Origin: Marinobacterium sp. | Lineage (GTDB): Bacteria; Pseudomonadota; Gammaproteobacteria; Pseudomonadales; Balneatricaceae | DNA length: 64,000 nt | Direction: 5' to 3' | NCBI GenBank assembly: GCA_025800125.1 | Contig: JAOXSF010000026.1 | Coordinates: 1-64,000 of the forward strand | Shown: positions 1 through 7,885 of the stretch, piece after piece | Numbering within the stretch: position 1 is the stretch's first letter | Layout: every line of letters begins with the position of its first letter | Position numbers and translations under genes: made by a program | Notes under the pieces: generated by a model | What the model was told of the DNA's origin: nothing | What the model saw: only the letters and a program-made list of their open reading frames with translations | Databases searched by the model: none

Positions 1-1106
1 TTGTTGATGAAACTTCTCTGATTGAAACTGGGCCTGATATCGTACTGGATAGTCTATCTGCACTAGAGCAGGATGCTGCTCCAGTTGATGCAGAAGCGTT
101 TGACACGGGGGTGTCGGTAACCGAAGAGGCTGTAGCAGATATTGGGCCCGAGGTTGCAGCAGAGACAGAAGATGTCGTGCTGGGTAGTCTATCTGCACCG
201 GAGCAGGATGCTGCTCTCGTTGATGTTGAAACTTTTGACACAGGGGCGTCAGTAACCGAAGAGGCTGTAGCTGATATTGGACCCGAGGTTGCAGCAGAGG
301 CAAATGATGTCGTGCTGGATGGTTTGTCTACACCAGCGCAGGATTCAGTTCTCGTTGATGCTGAAACTTTTGGCACGGGTGCGTCGGTAACTGAAGAAGT
401 TGTAGCCGATCTTGAGCCTGAGGTTGCAGCAGAGGATCTATGTAATACCTCTGTTGGTTGTCTTGATACTGATGCTGATGCTGTAGATGATATCACTATG
501 GAAGAAGCAATGGCTCTTGAAGAAGCTGATCAGGACGAGACTATGGAAGCAGAAGGTTCTGAACCTGTAGCATTGGTTGAAAGCCCTGATAGAAATAAAG
601 AGGTTTCCGAGCCTGTACATATAGAGGATAATGCACGACCCTGCTCCTTGCCTGTTGGTAAAGCTCCTGATTGGGCAGGAGAAGAGGTTAACTGCGTAGT
701 AATCCAGGTGCATGGTATAAATGTTGCGATTCCTATGGAGCAGATTGAGTCCACGCGCAAGCTGGCAGATATTTCACTGGAAATAGATCTCGAACGAGAA
801 TGGATTCTTGGTCAACTTCGTAGTGGAGATCATACTATTACCTATATATTAGATGGCGGTTGCTGGTTAATGCCCGAATTGCACGATCCTGATAAGGCTA
901 ATTATCAAGATCTGATTATGTTGCCGGGTGGGTATTGGGGAATAGCCTGTGATGAAATGGTGCGCTCTGTGCGTATCCCTGTTGATGAAGTGTCCTGGGC
1001 GGTCAATCGAAGTAAGCGTCCTTGGTTGTTGGGCACATATATGAAAGAACGTTGTGCAATTCTGGATGTCGATACACTGGTTGATCAATTGAATGCGGCG
1101 TTTTAG
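1..1106 (+). CDS. ParP-like CheW-domain protein (5' end cut by window edge)
   Basis: The frame is open from base 3, so the true start lies left of the window. The N-terminal part is acidic and made of 45-residue repeats. A CheW-type domain follows in the last ~140 residues (VIQVHGINVAIPMEQIE near the start of the domain, CAILDVDTLVDQLN at the end). An acidic variable region joined to a C-terminal CheW domain is the layout of ParP, which links chemotaxis arrays to the polar ParC system. The next gene is DUF2802, as in Vibrio and Pseudomonas parC-parP-cheW-DUF2802 clusters. Here no separate cheW lies between them. CheW-domain assignment is fairly sure; the ParP role is inferred from layout and context. 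Confidence 0.75.
   Translation, partial: VDETSLIETGPDIVLDSLSALEQDAAPVDAEAFDTGVSVTEEAVADIGPEVAAETEDVVLGSLSAPEQDAALVDVETFDTGASVTEEAVADIGPEVAAEANDVVLDGLSTPAQDSVLVDAETFGTGASVTEEVVADLEPEVAAEDLCNTSVGCLDTDADAVDDITMEEAMALEEADQDETMEAEGSEPVALVESPDRNKEVSEPVHIEDNARPCSLPVGKAPDWAGEEVNCVVIQVHGINVAIPMEQIESTRKLADISLEIDLEREWILGQLRSGDHTITYILDGGCWLMPELHDPDKANYQDLIMLPGGYWGIACDEMVRSVRIPVDEVSWAVNRSKRPWLLGTYMKERCAILDVDTLVDQLNAAF
3..431 (+). repeat. In-frame 135-bp tandem repeats coding a 45-residue acidic unit
   Basis: Units begin at 114, 249 and 384, exactly 135 bp apart. A partial unit runs in from the window edge, and the last unit is cut off near 431. Each unit codes SVTEEAVADIGPEVAAE followed by a DVVLxxLS...VDxETFxTGA segment. 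Nucleotide identity between units is high, which suggests recent expansion. The units probably form a flexible acidic linker before the CheW domain. Confidence 0.9.
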
Positions 1107-1280
1107 AGAAGATACATAGTAGAGCTACCATGCGGTAACCGTTGCCAATTTTGATATGCTGTGTTGTGGCATGGCTGAAAGTTATAGCCTACGTTGTATG
1201 GTGTGCGCTATCGGATCTTAAATCAGAGGAAGCACTCCTTTGCACCGGAAGCCGCGAGTCTATCGGGAGACAGAAGTTTC
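1107..1280 (+). other. Gap where cheW would be expected
   Basis: This 174-bp interval between the ParP-like gene and DUF2802 has no supported gene. Frames read through it do not resemble a CheW C-terminus. In related clusters a full cheW (about 160 codons) sits here, so it has either moved, been lost, or lies upstream of the window. Confidence 0.4.
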
Positions 1281-1697
1281 GTGACTGGTTTTGTTTGGAT
1301 ATTGGTTATAGCAGCATTTGTGTTTGCGACTGTCTCGCTTGCTGTCGCTGTGTTGCTGTGGCATCGACTCAGGCAGCATAAGGCGCGCCATCGTGCTTTG
1401 ATTGACGTGTTACGTAATGAAATACAGGCGATGACCAGTAGCTCAATTGGTATGGGAAAGCGCCTTGTTGATATTGAGCAACGCCTTAATCATACGGCAG
1501 AGAAGCAGCTGGAGTTAGCAAATAAGGATCCGGGTGTGCTCGCCTACAATCAAGCTGCACGCTTGATGGAGATGGGTGCTGACGTTGATGATTTGGTAAA
1601 AGACTGCGGTATCGGTCGGCCTGAAGCCGAGTTAATGGCTCTGTTGCACAAAGAGTTACACGCTGATTCAGGAGGTGGAACTGGCCGTGGGCAGTAA
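1281..1697 (+). CDS. DUF2802 family membrane-anchored protein
   Basis: The product is about 138 residues with one N-terminal membrane segment (GFVWILVIAAFVFATVSLAVAVLLW), then a coiled-coil stretch and a helix-turn-helix-like tail (MEMGADVDDLVKDCGIGRPEAELMALL) typical of DUF2802 proteins found beside cheW in flagellar clusters. I chose GTG at 1281 because GGGAGA lies about 11 bases upstream and the family starts just before the membrane helix. An upstream in-frame start at 1194 would add a tail unlike the family. Function is unknown; context suggests chemotaxis or flagellar placement. Confidence 0.75.
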   Translation: MTGFVWILVIAAFVFATVSLAVAVLLWHRLRQHKARHRALIDVLRNEIQAMTSSSIGMGKRLVDIEQRLNHTAEKQLELANKDPGVLAYNQAARLMEMGADVDDLVKDCGIGRPEAELMALLHKELHADSGGGTGRGQ

Positions 1698-1725
1698 CGG
1701 ATTGCAATTGCTTATTAATACCTAT

Positions 1726-2046
1726 TTAGCCCTTTTCATAAGGGTTTTTTCTTTTTGAGATAGCAGCCTGTGGGCTGCTTTTGCTTTTCAGGCTATAAGT
1801 GAAAGCAATAATTTCAGCTATCGCTCTATATAAGGCTTCTGGTATTTCCTCACCAAGTTCAAGCCGTACTAGCACATCTACCAGCTCCGGGCTTTCGTGG
1901 ATATGTACGCTGTGTTGTTCTGCCAGTTCAATAATTTGCTCTGCGATTAACCCTTGTCCTTTAGCCGTAACTCTAGGCGCTCCTTTCTCCGCGTCATAGT
2001 GGATAGCAACGGCACGGCTTTCTCGAGCTGCTTTTTTGAGGGTCAT
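1726..2046 (-). CDS. FlhB C-terminal-domain-like protein
   Basis: This 106-residue protein matches only the cytoplasmic C-terminal domain of FlhB/YscU export-gate proteins (AVAIHYDAEKGAPRVTAKGQGLIAEQIIELAEQHSVHIHESPELVDVLVRL) and lacks the membrane part. Such stand-alone paralogues are common beside fliK-like genes. The classic NPTH autocleavage motif is absent, so it is probably not self-cleaving. Its ATG overlaps the stop of the FliK-like gene by 4 bases (ATGA), so the two are co-translated. A role in flagellar export substrate switching is inferred from family. Confidence 0.8.
   Translation of the reverse strand: MTLKKAARESRAVAIHYDAEKGAPRVTAKGQGLIAEQIIELAEQHSVHIHESPELVDVLVRLELGEEIPEALYRAIAEIIAFTYSLKSKSSPQAAISKRKNPYEKG
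1730..1750 (+). terminator. Rho-independent terminator after the DUF2802 gene
   Basis: CCCTT (1730-1734) pairs with AAGGG (1740-1744) around a TTCAT loop. A run of six T, a C and more T follow. It lies inside the last codons of the convergent FlhB-like gene, so the two genes overlap at the transcript level. Confidence 0.7.
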
Positions 2047-4949
2047 GTTTTCAGGTCTATCAATTGGCGGCTGATGGTTTCTTTGCTGCTGCTAGGGCGA
2101 CCAAGGTGACAGTTCAAGGTTTGCACTTCAAATCCATGAGAATCCAGTGTTTCAGAGAAACTTTTCAGACGGTTTCTGATCTCGGCTGCGGTTTCTCGAC
2201 GTTCTGCCCAGAAGCTGCCAGATAACTGGTCATCCTTTTGGAGTACCAGTTCTACCATGATATGACCTTTGCGTTCTAGGTCGAATTGTAGTTGTACGCG
2301 CCATTGGTTACCAAACCGGTTATCTTCACCAGGTGGGTATTCCTCTGTAATTATGAGTTCTACATTATCAAACTCTTCCCCTTGGTAAACGGGAAGGTCT
2401 GTCCTTATAACACGTTCAAGCCCTCCTTCTGGAGTTTCCTTCCACTGCTGAAGTGCTAGCAGTTGTTGGCTGGTCTGGCGTGCCTGTAATTTGTGAATAA
2501 GTTGGTCGAGGTGTTGTTGACCTGCCGCAGGAAGCTGTTCGTTTAATTTTTTTAATTGCTGGAGGGCTCGTTTCATATCTCGCCCGATAGGGAGGCCTTG
2601 TATTAAACGAGCTTCGGTCATGCGCCCTCCTTGCTCAACATTTTGTCGGATTTGTATTGCTGTATCCTGATTGCCTGGTGTTACGCCAAATAGATTCAGA
2701 AGAGAGCGAACAGCATTGTTCACTCTGGTCTCACCTGAAGTACCCTGGTTGGTTAGCATTTGCTGCAAAGCTGAAAATGCCTCCCCTGTTGGGATTTGTT
2801 GAGGTAGTGTGTGGCGTAAGTGATTGCTGATATGGCTTTGCTCCATTGGACTGAGGGGGCTTGCAGCCTTGGATGGTAGAGCCTGGGCTTGGTGACTGCC
2901 GTCCTGCTGTGGTGTTAGCACCAGTCGAGTGCCGAGGTTAATCGGTTTTGGGCTCTCAAATATACGAATGTTTTCTCCCAGCTGTAGTGTTATCTGATGT
3001 GAGCTACTACTGAGAGAGGGCGAGGTTGGAGGAATTGTGGTTGAGGGAGCTGTTGCTCCCAAAGAGGTTGTCCCTGTGCTCTGCAAGAGGCCATGCCCTG
3101 TTGCTTGCTGGCTTTGCTGAGTCGTGCCCAGTTGTCCAGTGGGCATGCTCTGGGTTGCAGTATTGCCAGAGTTGGAAGAAGCGTTGAAAGCAGAACTTGC
3201 TGAGATACTCTGGACTGAGGGTGCCTTGGAGGGCGAAGCTGTGTTGATGGAGGTTGTTATGGAAGGGGCAGAATTCAAAGTAGTTGGAGAACCTGTGTTG
3301 GGAGAAGAACCGCCAGAGGAGTTTAAGGCGCTTGTGTTGCTTGAAGTTGAAGCGCTGACGGTGGCGTTGGGAGTAACGGAAGAGCTTCCCACTTGTACAG
3401 GATTATTCTGCCCGTGAGTTGTGTTATTTCCAGATATTGGAGGAGGCGTTGCCGTATTTTTTTGCAGGGCCGGTGCGTCTTGCTTATTGCTTGCGCTGCT
3501 TTGTGATATCGAATTAAAAGGTGCTGTTTGCCCTGTCATGGAGGAAGTGGGGGTTGATGCAGGCTTGGCGGTCTGGGCCGTTGTACCTGAAGAATTTAGT
3601 CCTCCTGATATCGTTGTTGTCGAATTTGCTATTGAGATTTTTGCTGCTGCCGGCGTTATTGTTGCGGCTGTTGGAGTTGATCCAGCTTGTGAGGACGCGA
3701 AAGGTGTTGAGGCTGACATTGTTCGTGAGGCAGTACTGTCAGCTTGTATGATTGGGTGCGTTGATAGTTTGCCAGCATTTATCAGAGAGGTTGTGTTGCT
3801 GGAGACTACACCGGCTAGCTGAGAATTTCCTGTTGCTTGACTTGCTGTGCCCTGTGTATTTGAGGGTGAATTGCTTGCGACCGAGGGAGAGATGTCTGAC
3901 TTGTTTGCCGCTATCGAATTGTTATGTCCGATGGCTGGTGTCGTCTGAGCTACTGTGTTTGTTGCAGAAGTTGGTGTCGCTGCCCGGTTGTTGCTTCCTG
4001 CTAAAGCTGTTTTTGATACAGGGTTGCTTGTTGTCACGGGTTGAGTGGCAGCAGGGGGTATTGTTGTCGATATATTGCTGGTTGTTGATGGAGTGTTACC
4101 TGCCGTGTTCGGAGCCGGTACCGTTTTCCCGCCATGTGTTATACCAAATTGTGGGGGGCTTGAGGGTGGTAGCGAAGGTCTTGCTACCATGAATAGTTGA
4201 TTGTTCTCTGGTGCTTGGTTTTGAGTTTTAGTATTGGTCACCATCTGCTGTAGGCTGGCGTTGGCAGTGCTACTGGTTGTTTGTCGTATTTCTGTTAAAG
4301 GTGGCAACGGGGGAGTATTCTGCCGGCCTCCATCTAATTGTGTTGAGTTTAGTTGTGTTGCCAATTGTTGCAGTGTGCGTACGGCAGTACTTTGTGCAGG
4401 TTTATCCACTGTTGCTGGTTGTGTAGTCAGGGGGCCGGCATTCTGTTTTGTATGAGTAGAGCCCTCTATGGGTTTACTGTCAATAACAGTGCCTGTTGTT
4501 GGAGCTGTCAGTGGCTTGTCATTACTACCGGGCATGGGTTGCAGAGTAACCTTATCAGGTAGCTGTGTAACCGGTCGGGCATTAACAACAGATGCCTGTC
4601 TGGTACTTGACTCTCGCAATATATTCGACGCAGAGGTTTGTCGTAGTTCAACGTTGCCGTCTCGACTGCGGGTAGCTTGTAGTGTTGTACCGGCAGGAAT
4701 GCTCTGTTTGCTGTCTGCCTGAACTGTTTGGTTACCAACTTGCAATGTAATACGTTGATTGCCGCTCTGATCCGGAGCTGGACGGCTGTCCAGAACTTTT
4801 ACCGGTACCGGTTTGTTTTCAGGAAGAACTCTGTTCAAGTCAACAAGTTGAGTATTTGGTAAAGAACTATTGGTGGCTGGGAGTGATGTGCCTGGGATCA
4901 ACGTTTTGTGCTCCGGAGGTCGGTAATGTTCTGGTAATGCTACACGCAA
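2043..4949 (-). CDS. FliK-like protein (flagellar hook-length control C-terminal domain)
   Basis: This is a 968-residue protein. Residues ~60-650 are very rich in Ser, Thr, Asn, Gln, Ala and Pro with no recognisable fold, resembling a ruler or linker. The C-terminal ~130 residues hold a FliK-like domain (VELIITEEYPPGEDNRFGNQ, then a WRVQLQFDLERKGHIMVEL strand pair and a RNRLKSFSETLDSHGFEV helix). The start is TTG, with only a weak ribosome site, and it diverges from ccmA across 90 bp. It lies upstream of and overlaps the FlhB-like gene. It is longer than typical FliK (about 400-500 residues). It may be a second FliK paralogue and not the main ruler, because the rest of the flagellar operon is not here. 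Confidence 0.75.
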   Translation of the reverse strand: MRVALPEHYRPPEHKTLIPGTSLPATNSSLPNTQLVDLNRVLPENKPVPVKVLDSRPAPDQSGNQRITLQVGNQTVQADSKQSIPAGTTLQATRSRDGNVELRQTSASNILRESSTRQASVVNARPVTQLPDKVTLQPMPGSNDKPLTAPTTGTVIDSKPIEGSTHTKQNAGPLTTQPATVDKPAQSTAVRTLQQLATQLNSTQLDGGRQNTPPLPPLTEIRQTTSSTANASLQQMVTNTKTQNQAPENNQLFMVARPSLPPSSPPQFGITHGGKTVPAPNTAGNTPSTTSNISTTIPPAATQPVTTSNPVSKTALAGSNNRAATPTSATNTVAQTTPAIGHNNSIAANKSDISPSVASNSPSNTQGTASQATGNSQLAGVVSSNTTSLINAGKLSTHPIIQADSTASRTMSASTPFASSQAGSTPTAATITPAAAKISIANSTTTISGGLNSSGTTAQTAKPASTPTSSMTGQTAPFNSISQSSASNKQDAPALQKNTATPPPISGNNTTHGQNNPVQVGSSSVTPNATVSASTSSNTSALNSSGGSSPNTGSPTTLNSAPSITTSINTASPSKAPSVQSISASSAFNASSNSGNTATQSMPTGQLGTTQQSQQATGHGLLQSTGTTSLGATAPSTTIPPTSPSLSSSSHQITLQLGENIRIFESPKPINLGTRLVLTPQQDGSHQAQALPSKAASPLSPMEQSHISNHLRHTLPQQIPTGEAFSALQQMLTNQGTSGETRVNNAVRSLLNLFGVTPGNQDTAIQIRQNVEQGGRMTEARLIQGLPIGRDMKRALQQLKKLNEQLPAAGQQHLDQLIHKLQARQTSQQLLALQQWKETPEGGLERVIRTDLPVYQGEEFDNVELIITEEYPPGEDNRFGNQWRVQLQFDLERKGHIMVELVLQKDDQLSGSFWAERRETAAEIRNRLKSFSETLDSHGFEVQTLNCHLGRPSSSKETISRQLIDLKT

Positions 4950-5039
4950 CCTGATTTTGTATATAATCGCATCCTTAATAAAGTCGGCGGTTGCCGTGAA
5001 ACTTAAAGTCTTTTTGCCCGCCAGGGCGGGGTGTGATCG

Positions 5040-5678
5040 TTGTCCGAACCTCTACTGGAAGTCAGGCAGTTACTTTGTGAGCGTGATGACAGAGTGCTGT
5101 TTGAGAATCTTGATTTCTCCCTTAATGTCGGTGAAGTACTACAGATCGAAGGAACCAATGGTAGTGGCAAAACCACTCTGTTGCGTATTCTCTGTGGTCT
5201 GACGAGTCATTATGAAGGCGATATTTTCTGGCATGGAGAATTACGTACCCAGGCGCGCGAAGCTTTTAATCGCTCTCTGCTCTATTTTGGTCACCAGCCT
5301 GGTGTGAAAGCGGTTTTGACCCCGCTGGAAAATTTGCACTGGTACAGCGCTATGCACCCGAGTATGGATGCTTCGCGTGTCTTGTGGGCATTAGAGCAAG
5401 TTGGTTTACGTGGCTATGAAGACGTACCCTGCCATATGTTGTCTGCCGGACAAAATCGACGTGTCAGCCTTGCTCGTTTGTATATGAATGATGCCATTCT
5501 ATGGATTCTGGACGAGCCCTTTACTGCGATTGATAAGCAGGGGGTTGCTCAGCAAGAAGCATTGATTGCACAGCATGCCATTAATGGCGGAGCAGTTATC
5601 CTGACAACCCATCATGAACTCACGATGCCTGGCCCTTTGCGTCGTCTCAATCTTGATCAGGTACGCGAAACTTTATGA
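5040..5678 (+). CDS. ccmA: Heme exporter ATP-binding protein CcmA
   Basis: ATPase of the CcmABCD complex, which releases heme-loaded CcmE during System I cytochrome c maturation at the inner membrane. Walker A is GTNGSGKT (residues 38-45), the signature is LSAGQ (134-138), and Walker B is LWILDEP (154-160), followed by the H-loop TTHHE. The start is TTG at 5040 with a GGCGGGG site ~9 bases upstream; a GTG just upstream is followed by a stop. Length, 212 residues, is normal. It is the first gene of ccmABCDEFGHI, and its end overlaps ccmB by 4 bases. Confidence 0.96.
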   Translation: MSEPLLEVRQLLCERDDRVLFENLDFSLNVGEVLQIEGTNGSGKTTLLRILCGLTSHYEGDIFWHGELRTQAREAFNRSLLYFGHQPGVKAVLTPLENLHWYSAMHPSMDASRVLWALEQVGLRGYEDVPCHMLSAGQNRRVSLARLYMNDAILWILDEPFTAIDKQGVAQQEALIAQHAINGGAVILTTHHELTMPGPLRRLNLDQVRETL

Positions 5679-6394
5679 ATCAGCCTCTTTCTAACCCTGA
5701 TATGCCTGTCAAGCAGACGGGAATGGCTGTGCTGTTCTGTGCTGTGATGAAGCGTGATCTGATGTTGGCGTTCAGGCGTCGTAGCGATCTGCTGAATCCG
5801 TTGATTTTCTTCCTGATGGTAGCAAGCCTGTTTCCGCTAGGCATTAGTCCTGAACCGACATTCCTTGAGCAGCTGGCGCCTGGGGTGGTTTGGGTCGGAG
5901 CTTTGTTGGCCACTCTGTTATCCATGGATAGTCTGTTTCGCTCTGACTTTGATGATGGCACTCTGGAGCAGACATTGCTGAGTCCGCAGCCGCTATTTCT
6001 GGTGGTATTGGCGAAAGTAATTGCTCACTGGGCGATGACGGGTCTGCCGCTGACATTGATGGCTCCACTACTGGGCTTAATGCTGTTTTTGCCCACAGAA
6101 GGTATGGGAGGGTTGATGCTGAGTTTGCTGATTGGTACGCCGACGTTAAGTTTGATTGGCGCAATTGGGGCCGCATTGACGGTAGGGCTCCGTAAAGGTG
6201 GTGTGCTGATTTCATTACTGGTATTGCCACTGTACATTCCGGTACTGATTTTTGGAGCCGGTGCTGTACAGGCTGCTGTTACAGGCTTGCCGTTGGGGGG
6301 ATACCTGGCATTGCTGGGGGCCATGCTGGCGTTGGGTATTGCACTGGCACCGTTGGCAATTGCCGCTGCACTACGTATATCAGTCAGTGGTTGA
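5675..6394 (+). CDS. ccmB: Heme exporter permease CcmB
   Basis: This is a 239-residue polytopic membrane protein with about six hydrophobic segments. It has the CcmB N-terminal pattern (VMKRDLMLAFRRRSDLLNPLIFF) and the LAPGVVWVGALLATLLSMD segment. It forms the membrane part of the CcmAB transporter that frees holo-CcmE from CcmC. It overlaps ccmA by ATGA, so it is translationally coupled. Confidence 0.95.
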   Translation: MNQPLSNPDMPVKQTGMAVLFCAVMKRDLMLAFRRRSDLLNPLIFFLMVASLFPLGISPEPTFLEQLAPGVVWVGALLATLLSMDSLFRSDFDDGTLEQTLLSPQPLFLVVLAKVIAHWAMTGLPLTLMAPLLGLMLFLPTEGMGGLMLSLLIGTPTLSLIGAIGAALTVGLRKGGVLISLLVLPLYIPVLIFGAGAVQAAVTGLPLGGYLALLGAMLALGIALAPLAIAAALRISVSG

Positions 6395-6480
6395 GATGGT
6401 CACCATAGATATGATGGCTGAATAATCCTGAGTTAGCCTGATTCACACTAAGCAAAAGCAACAGAGCAGAAGAAAAGGTT

Positions 6481-7239
6481 ATGGCTGAAAACAAAAAATG
6501 GTTACCGCGCTGGTTCTATCAGATGGCATCGCCACGCTGGTGTTATGAATTCTGCGGGCGCCTGTTGCCCTGGTTTGTTGTTGCAGCTGTATTGCTCCTG
6601 GGAGCTGGTACAGCCTGGGCGCTTGCCTGGGCACCTGCTGATTACCAGCAAGGTAATAGTTTCAGAATTATCTACATCCATGTTCCGGCTGCTATCCTTG
6701 CACAATCATGCTACATGCTAATGGCTGTTGCAGGCGCAATTGGCTTGATCTGGAAAATGAAAGTTGCTGACATGGTTGCTAAATCCTGTGCACCAATTGG
6801 TGCCACGATAGCAGTACTAGCATTGGCAACCGGAGCGATCTGGGGTAAGCCGACCTGGGGGGCATGGTGGGTATGGGATGCCCGGTTAACGTCCATGCTG
6901 GTTCTGTTGTTCCTTTATCTGGGCGTGATTGCACTGCACTCTGCAATGGAGAGTGAAAATACAGCGGCTCAGGCCACCTCAGTACTGGCATTGGTTGGTT
7001 TGGTGAATATACCGATTATCAAATACTCCGTAGAGTGGTGGAACACTCTGCATCAACCTGCCACGTTTACACTGACGGAAAAACCTGCGATGCCCATGGA
7101 AATGTGGTTACCACTGTTGGTGATGGTCATCGGTTTCTACTGTTTCTTTTCTGTTTCCCTGATGTTGCGGGTTCGTAACGAGATCCTGCACCGTGAACGT
7201 CGTGCCGGCTGGGTACGTACGCTACTGGAAAAAGCCTGA
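6481..7239 (+). CDS. ccmC: Heme-handling protein CcmC
   Basis: This 252-residue membrane protein presents heme to CcmE. It carries the tryptophan-rich motif WGAWWVWD (residues 126-133) and flanking periplasmic histidines (IYIHVP, H67, and NTLHQP) expected to ligate heme. Six membrane segments are visible. GAAAAGG lies just before the ATG. An 86-bp gap separates it from ccmB, with no clear terminator. Confidence 0.96.
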   Translation: MAENKKWLPRWFYQMASPRWCYEFCGRLLPWFVVAAVLLLGAGTAWALAWAPADYQQGNSFRIIYIHVPAAILAQSCYMLMAVAGAIGLIWKMKVADMVAKSCAPIGATIAVLALATGAIWGKPTWGAWWVWDARLTSMLVLLFLYLGVIALHSAMESENTAAQATSVLALVGLVNIPIIKYSVEWWNTLHQPATFTLTEKPAMPMEMWLPLLVMVIGFYCFFSVSLMLRVRNEILHRERRAGWVRTLLEKA

Positions 7240-7247
7240 GGTAAGCC

Positions 7248-7424
7248 ATGAGTTTTGACAGTTTCAGCGATTTTCTTGCCATGGGTGGTCATGGCCTCTA
7301 TGTCTGGCTCAGCTATGGTATTGCCCTGGCAGTCATTGTGATTAACCTGGTCGGGCCTGTGATGGCTCGCAAACAGTTGCTGGCAGACCTGCTGCGTCGT
7401 CTGCGCCGTGAAGGAAATAACTGA
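7248..7424 (+). CDS. ccmD: Heme exporter small subunit CcmD
   Basis: A 58-codon gene. The product starts [20 protein letters not shown], has one membrane helix ([18 protein letters not shown]), and ends in a basic tail ([15 protein letters not shown]), the standard CcmD layout. It stabilises the CcmABC-CcmE complex. Its TGA overlaps the ccmE start by one base (TGATG). Confidence 0.92.
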   Translation: MSFDSFSDFLAMGGHGLYVWLSYGIALAVIVINLVGPVMARKQLLADLLRRLRREGNN

Positions 7425-7885
7425 TGAATCCGAAACGTAAACAACGTCTGTTGCTGGTTCTGTTTATTGTCTTTGGTGTGTCGATTGCTGTTGGGCTGAC
7501 CATGTACGCACTGAGCCAGAATATCAATCTGTTTTACTCACCGAAGCAGATCGTAGCAGGTGAAGCCCCGGTTGATACTCGTATTCGAGCGGGAGGAATG
7601 GTTGTCGATGGTAGTGTGAAGCGTGACCCGAACAGTCTGGCAGTCAGCTTCGATATGACTGATTACGAATCAACTGTAACCGTGCAGTATACCGGTATCC
7701 TGCCGGATCTGTTTCGTGAAGGTCAGGGTATTGTGGCACAGGGAAAAATGGACAGTTCCGGTATTTTCCAGGCGGTAGAAGTTCTGGCGAAGCATGATGA
7801 AAACTACATGCCACCGGAAGTCGCTGAGGCCCTGGAAGCTGCAGGCAAGATGCCACAGCCTGAAGCTGAGGTATTTAATAAATGA
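7424..7885 (+). CDS. ccmE: Periplasmic heme chaperone CcmE
   Basis: A 153-residue membrane-anchored OB-fold protein that binds heme covalently and delivers it to apocytochrome c. The heme-binding histidine is H124 in AKHDENYMP, with Y128 as the axial ligand. One N-terminal membrane helix precedes the LFYSPKQI segment typical of CcmE. It is coupled to ccmD by a one-base overlap and to ccmF by four bases. Confidence 0.96.
   Translation: MNPKRKQRLLLVLFIVFGVSIAVGLTMYALSQNINLFYSPKQIVAGEAPVDTRIRAGGMVVDGSVKRDPNSLAVSFDMTDYESTVTVQYTGILPDLFREGQGIVAQGKMDSSGIFQAVEVLAKHDENYMPPEVAEALEAAGKMPQPEAEVFNK

Noticed and set aside
114-431. CRISPR-like regular repeat
   Set aside because: The units are adjacent without unique spacers and keep one coding frame, so this is a protein repeat.
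3124-4722. Several long plus-strand open frames opposite the FliK-like gene
   Set aside because: They mirror the Ser/Thr/Asn-rich repeats of the minus-strand gene, have no ribosome sites and give Val/Leu/Cys-rich low-complexity products with no family pattern.
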